This document shows positions 51,623 to 55,556 of a stretch of DNA of 55,556 nucleotides, one piece after another. The stretch is from contig CAZMOG010000003.1 in assembly GCA_964567845.1 (NCBI GenBank), positions 1-55,556 of the forward strand. The letters are read 5' to 3'. Origin of the DNA: RGIG9079 sp964567845. Its GTDB lineage: Bacteria > Bacteroidota > Bacteroidia > Bacteroidales > Marinifilaceae. The position numbers and the translations under genes were made by a program. The notes under the pieces were generated by a model that had not been told where the DNA came from, ran no database searches, and saw only the letters and a list, made by a program, of their open reading frames with translations. Position 1 is the first letter of the stretch. Each line of letters begins with the position of its first letter.

Positions 51623-53215
51623 TTAGTAACCATTATACTCTGTAATTGCCTGAATCTTACCGAAATCCTCATAAATAATAGGATTCTCATCTGTTCCGGC
51701 AAACATTGGTCCATACATATTGCTAGCAGTACCAGCAACAGGATCAATCTCGAACTCAACCAACTTACCCTTCTGGGTTGTCTCGTTCCAAACTCCGAAC
51801 CAAAGGATAGAACCTGCTGTTGGAAATCCACCAACACTCAACAAGCAAAGAGCAGTAGCCTCATCACCCTCTTCTCCTTCCCACAAAAGGTGAGCCTCGG
51901 TCTGACCTGTTGAGTAAGAGAATGAGTAAACCTTATTTCCTGTTGAATAGAAGAAAGCAGGACCTGCAGTGGTTGATGTAAATCCATTTGCTTCAGTAAT
52001 TCCAGGACATCCGGCCAAAGATACCTTTTGACGAGCCAATGTTCCCTCATCCTTCACATTATTGAAACATGCAACATACAAATCGCATGCAGAACCATTC
52101 TTCATTATATACATTGACTCGGTACCGTTAAATGTTGCACCATACAACATCTCACCCTCAACGTTATTTACATCAAATTGAGCATCTGCAACCGATGGGG
52201 CAAATCCTGCCAACGATGTTGCCTGATTAAAATATGGACGGAAAGCTTTCTTGTTTGCATCATAGACAATCTGATATGCATCGATTGCTCCCTCAAGGTG
52301 TCCCCAACTTGTAATTGTCTCGGTATTGAACCAAGGAGCAATATTATCAGAACCTGTAACAGGAGCAGGGAATCGACCATCACCTGCAATAGAGTTATAC
52401 AACACATGCATCTTTCCATCATTGATAAGGAAGTCGCATCCATTAGCAGTAGCAATACCTTGTGGATTATAAACAGGTGCCTCATAGAACATATCCTCCC
52501 AACTCTCATCCATATAAGCCAACGCTACAGGATTGATACGTTTTGCTGTACCATCCTCAAGGAACATATAGAACCAGTGTCCTGCAGATGACCACTTAAA
52601 GTCAATAATGTCTGACTGGAACAAATCTGTAGGATGATTCTTAGACCAAATAGCGGTATCACGTCCGGAGCCTAGAATCAAAGCCTTATCTGAACGAACA
52701 ACATCAATCTCGAAGTGTCCATCTTTCTGATGTGCACAATAGATTCCAATAACCTCGCCATTGATAGGAATTGACAAATAGCTTGCCAACATCATAAATG
52801 CCTTTGCACCGATTTTGGTATCCTCAACCATAAAGTATAATCTGTATGCCTCACCAGGTGTCAAATCTACCACATAGTGAAGATCTTTACCCTCACTGAT
52901 TGTATCAGCAGGAGGATATACCATTGCATTACCATCCTGAATAGGCTGATAATTAGAAGCAGTAACAAAATAATAATACTTCAAATCTGCCGTGTCACCG
53001 GTTGTATATACATTTGGACAAAAGTCAATTGTATCCCCAATTGCCCATCCCCACAACTCTGAGCGATCAACTCCTGTTGTGTCAATAGTTATCTTAGTTA
53101 CGTTTTCGTAATCGTAACTATAATTACCCTCATCCTGATCACAAGCAATCATTAATGCCGTAACCACTGAGAGTGATAATATTCCTTTAAAAATCTTATT
53201 CATCACGATAATCAT
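51623..53215 (-). CDS. PKD-like family surface lipoprotein of the SusCD locus
   Basis: A 530-aa lipoprotein, the last gene of the SusC/SusD unit. The signal peptide runs to the cysteine in ALMIACDQDEG. An Ig/PKD-like N-terminal domain follows (KITIDTTGVDRSELWGWAIG, DTIDFCPNVYTT), then a larger beta-rich region (about 150-530) that may be a propeller. These proteins take the SusE/SusF place and are thought to bind ligand at the cell surface. Its ATG at 53213-53215 overlaps the DUF4843 stop by 1 nt (TAATG); ATG 53203 gives a tidier signal peptide. Confidence 0.8.
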   Translation of the reverse strand: MIIVMNKIFKGILSLSVVTALMIACDQDEGNYSYDYENVTKITIDTTGVDRSELWGWAIGDTIDFCPNVYTTGDTADLKYYYFVTASNYQPIQDGNAMVYPPADTISEGKDLHYVVDLTPGEAYRLYFMVEDTKIGAKAFMMLASYLSIPINGEVIGIYCAHQKDGHFEIDVVRSDKALILGSGRDTAIWSKNHPTDLFQSDIIDFKWSSAGHWFYMFLEDGTAKRINPVALAYMDESWEDMFYEAPVYNPQGIATANGCDFLINDGKMHVLYNSIAGDGRFPAPVTGSDNIAPWFNTETITSWGHLEGAIDAYQIVYDANKKAFRPYFNQATSLAGFAPSVADAQFDVNNVEGEMLYGATFNGTESMYIMKNGSACDLYVACFNNVKDEGTLARQKVSLAGCPGITEANGFTSTTAGPAFFYSTGNKVYSFSYSTGQTEAHLLWEGEEGDEATALCLLSVGGFPTAGSILWFGVWNETTQKGKLVEFEIDPVAGTASNMYGPMFAGTDENPIIYEDFGKIQAITEYNGY

Positions 53216-53937
53216 TAAAAGGTTACAAGTTTACCATTCTCATCAGTCATCGGAGTGCTATGAGTTGCATTATACTCCTCCAAAGCATTAGCCATGGTTA
53301 CTGAGTAGTTATACATCTCTCCCCATGTCATACCACCCTCTTGGCCGTACGTAAATTCAGTTTCTCCGGTTGTAGAGATAATAAATCTATACTTAACCTC
53401 GCTGTACTCTCCAAAGAACGGAGCCAGGAACTCATCCCAGTTTGTAGGTTTTGCCAACTGATCCGAGAATATAATTGTCAACTGATTCCACTCATCAACA
53501 CCGGAAGTAATTTCTCCTTCATCGGTAACAACAATCTTCAAACGATATGTCGAATCCTGCAACTTAGCAGCACGCTTTAGCGTAATATCACATGGAGCAA
53601 CCACCTCTCCTGCAGGAACAACAATATTTGTCTCGAAAGAGTACATAGCACTCTCGGCTGTTGTCTGCTCATCAGCAACCTTCAATATAACATTGCGGTC
53701 GTAATCAGTAGCCACACCTATCAACATTATCTCCGCATTTACAACATACTCTGTTACCTCGGTAGCATACCTTGCAAAGGTAAACTCCATAGAGTCGGTC
53801 TGTAGGGTCCAATTCTCAGGGCCTACAATTCTTGCGTATGCAGAACCCTCCCAACGGTATGGATCATTCTCGCATGAGAAAAGAGCCAATAAAAGAGCTG
53901 CAGCACTCAAAATTTTATTTAGCTTCATAATATTCAA
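53215..53937 (-). CDS. DUF4843 family lipoprotein
   Basis: A 240-aa lipoprotein with lipobox LFSC (C22) and a predicted beta-sandwich body. DUF4843 proteins sit directly after susD in many Bacteroidota uptake loci and probably help bind or hold ligand; no enzyme motif is visible. It is 3 nt after susD. Translation may start at 53937 or at the third codon after (ATG 53928, MKLNK), which gives a more typical signal peptide. Confidence 0.8.
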   Translation of the reverse strand: MNIMKLNKILSAAALLLALFSCENDPYRWEGSAYARIVGPENWTLQTDSMEFTFARYATEVTEYVVNAEIMLIGVATDYDRNVILKVADEQTTAESAMYSFETNIVVPAGEVVAPCDITLKRAAKLQDSTYRLKIVVTDEGEITSGVDEWNQLTIIFSDQLAKPTNWDEFLAPFFGEYSEVKYRFIISTTGETEFTYGQEGGMTWGEMYNYSVTMANALEEYNATHSTPMTDENGKLVTF

Positions 53938-53940
53938 TTT

Positions 53941-55404
53941 TTATTTACGATCTCCAAACTCTATCTCATTTTCAGGCATATCGAAAACATATACATCACG
54001 ACTAGCACTTACTGCAGAACCCGGTATTGTCTCGTAGCCATGTCTCTTATAGTAGTAGAACATCTGTCCCTCTCCTATCAACTCTTTGCGCATCTCCTTG
54101 TAAACCTCATTATTGATATACTCAGGAGTTGCTGTCAAAGTATCCAAAATTGGAACTGTCTCATTTGCCAAACCTCTATTTGCACGAACCTCATTCAACA
54201 ATTTAGCAGCATAGTTTGGAGCACTCTCCGCATAACTCTCTGCAGCAATATAGTACATTTCGCTCAAGCGGATTAGAGGCATCATATTCAAATATCTTCC
54301 ACCTTCGGGTTGCCAGAATTTTGCCAAACATCTCTCAGCTCCACCATCATAGATATACCAATATTGGTTACGATAGTCTCCACCTAAAGCTGCTGTATTT
54401 ACCTCATAGATATCAAGGATCTTAGCCTCACTTGGCGAGAACAAATACGGATTCTCCTGACCTGAATAGGTGTGGAAATAGCTATTTGCAGCACTCTCCA
54501 TATCATAGTAGTATAAACGGAAAATATGCTCCGGAGAGAATAACACATCACGCTCATATTGATGCGATGTAGTTACTGCCGTGTAGTGAACCCAATAGAA
54601 TTTGTCATCATTGATAACCTGCTCTGCACAAATTCTTGCACTGTCAAGATTACCCTCCCATTGATATACACGAGCAAGAGTAGCCAATGCAGCATAATAG
54701 TTGAATCGAGTCTGCGCTCCTTGCTGCATTACATAATATGCACTGTCGGAAACAACTGTGTACATCGGGTCTGCCTGCAACAACTCCATTGAAGCCTTCA
54801 AATCAGCTTTGATGTTTGCCATATTTTCAGCTACAGTTGACTGAGGAGTTACCTGTGTTGTGTACTCCTTAACATAAGGAATAGACAAAGTATTAGGCTC
54901 ATCCTTTGGCATTGGAGCAAATTGACGCATCAAATCGAAGTGTAGGAATGCACGCAATCCCAAAGCTGCTCCTTTGTACATCTCGTAGTTACCTTGATCG
55001 AAATATGTTCCATTATCAATGTACTGCAACATCAAGTTCAAGTTCGCAATTACATTGTATGATTTATTCCAAATATTCTCAATCATACTCTTAACAGCTA
55101 CATCCTCATAGTTATATGACGCTGCTGTTGTATATGTTGAGTTTGAGTTATTAAGATCATAGTTTTGTGAAAGTACCTCCATAAATCCGAAAGTACTATT
55201 CATTCCATACAATGAACGCGAGATCATTGAGGTATATGCACCAGTCAATTGATCTGCAAATCCGCTCTGGTTCGCAAAGTGCTCCTCTGCATAGATCTCC
55301 GACTCTGAACGAGCATCGAACCAATCGTTGCAACCACTCAAGCTTACAACACCGAGGGCAACAACTGCTAAAGTACTTATTTTATTAACTAACTTCATAT
55401 TCAC
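53941..55404 (-). CDS. RagB/SusD-family outer-membrane nutrient-binding lipoprotein
   Basis: Lid of a SusC/SusD uptake pair, which sits on the SusC barrel and captures ligand at the cell surface. The 487-aa product has lipobox LSGC (about residues 22-25), then the SusD pattern: FANQSGFADQLTGAYTSMIS, LRAFLHFDLMRQFAPMP (about 151-167), TPQSTVAENMANIKADLKAS, and the C-terminal RLSEMYYIAAESYAESAPNY with a EVRANRGL helix. It is 10 nt after the susC stop. Ligand is unknown, as no glycoside hydrolase is in view. Confidence 0.93.
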   Translation of the reverse strand: MNMKLVNKISTLAVVALGVVSLSGCNDWFDARSESEIYAEEHFANQSGFADQLTGAYTSMISRSLYGMNSTFGFMEVLSQNYDLNNSNSTYTTAASYNYEDVAVKSMIENIWNKSYNVIANLNLMLQYIDNGTYFDQGNYEMYKGAALGLRAFLHFDLMRQFAPMPKDEPNTLSIPYVKEYTTQVTPQSTVAENMANIKADLKASMELLQADPMYTVVSDSAYYVMQQGAQTRFNYYAALATLARVYQWEGNLDSARICAEQVINDDKFYWVHYTAVTTSHQYERDVLFSPEHIFRLYYYDMESAANSYFHTYSGQENPYLFSPSEAKILDIYEVNTAALGGDYRNQYWYIYDGGAERCLAKFWQPEGGRYLNMMPLIRLSEMYYIAAESYAESAPNYAAKLLNEVRANRGLANETVPILDTLTATPEYINNEVYKEMRKELIGEGQMFYYYKRHGYETIPGSAVSASRDVYVFDMPENEIEFGDRK

Positions 55405-55414
55405 TAACCTTTAA

Positions 55415-55556
55415 TTAAAATGTTGCAGATAGAGAGAATGAGTATGTGTGTGCGTATGGATACGCAGTTCCTCTCTCAACCTTAACTGATGACCATGTAG
55501 CCAAATCGTTTACATAGAATGTAGCTTTTAACTTCTGCAAGAATGAGTTCTTAACA
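55415..55556 (-). CDS. SusC-family TonB-dependent receptor, C-terminal end only
   Basis: The last 46 codons of a reading frame that enters from the right edge. It reads KNSFLQKLKATFYVNDLATW near the start and ends YPYAHTYSFSLSATF, the usual SusC finish with a terminal Phe for barrel insertion. It is directly upstream of susD, the standard order. The gene is cut by the window and not by mutation. Confidence 0.85.
   Translation of the reverse strand, partial: VKNSFLQKLKATFYVNDLATWSSVKVERGTAYPYAHTYSFSLSATF

Overview
The window is chromosomal DNA from a member of the Bacteroidales (Bacteroidota). The signs are SusC/SusD-type outer-membrane uptake genes, a fused MurF-alanine racemase, DUF4293, DUF3822, DUF4296 and DUF4843 proteins, an LptC lipoprotein, an S37 PS-10-type peptidase, and many promoters with the Bacteroidales -7 element TAnnTTTG. 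Genes are tightly packed with short or overlapping junctions. I see no phage, transposon or CRISPR. The genus cannot be fixed from the sequence alone.

Layout: 1-3.1 kb (minus) holds an Xer recombinase cut by the window edge, rpsU, a small TPR protein and an M23 peptidase. 3.2-8.2 kb (plus) holds a coiled-coil protein, zapA, a 6S RNA, rny, a DUF4293 membrane protein, a C69 dipeptidase and rplS with a structured leader. 8.3-10.4 kb (minus) is an rsmD operon, followed by a plus-strand RecD-like helicase. 11.9-15.7 kb (minus) is a four-gene operon: omega-amidase-like hydrolase, aminotransferase, arylacetate-CoA ligase and ACT protein.

The most distinctive region is 15.8-27.7 kb. A minus-strand operon (TonB-dependent receptor, periplasmic binding protein, FecCD-type permease, ATPase, trmO) diverges from a complete plus-strand urease operon: ureA, ureB, ureC, ureE, ureF, ureG, ureD, a urea transporter and a CrcB/Fluc fluoride channel. 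I read it as one urea-use module: nickel uptake across both membranes, enzyme, metallochaperones, urea entry, and removal of fluoride, a known urease inhibitor. The nickel and fluoride roles are inferences from context.

27.7-44.3 kb is mostly minus-strand housekeeping: tRNA-His, gpmI with a DUF3109 gene, an envelope operon (TPR, LptC, CNNM/CorC protein, MlaE, MlaF, DUF4296, and a 109-aa protein that looks like an amidohydrolase without its catalytic barrel), then cls, murF-alr, mfd and coaX. A divergent promoter pair forming a perfect inverted repeat starts cls one way and prmC-recX the other, and prmC is probably leaderless. 45.6-55.6 kb holds an S37 peptidase, a GT2 glycosyltransferase, a trigger factor/DUF6055-like metallopeptidase operon, tRNA-Leu(UAG), and the downstream end of a SusC-SusD-DUF4843-PKD-lipoprotein uptake locus of unknown substrate.
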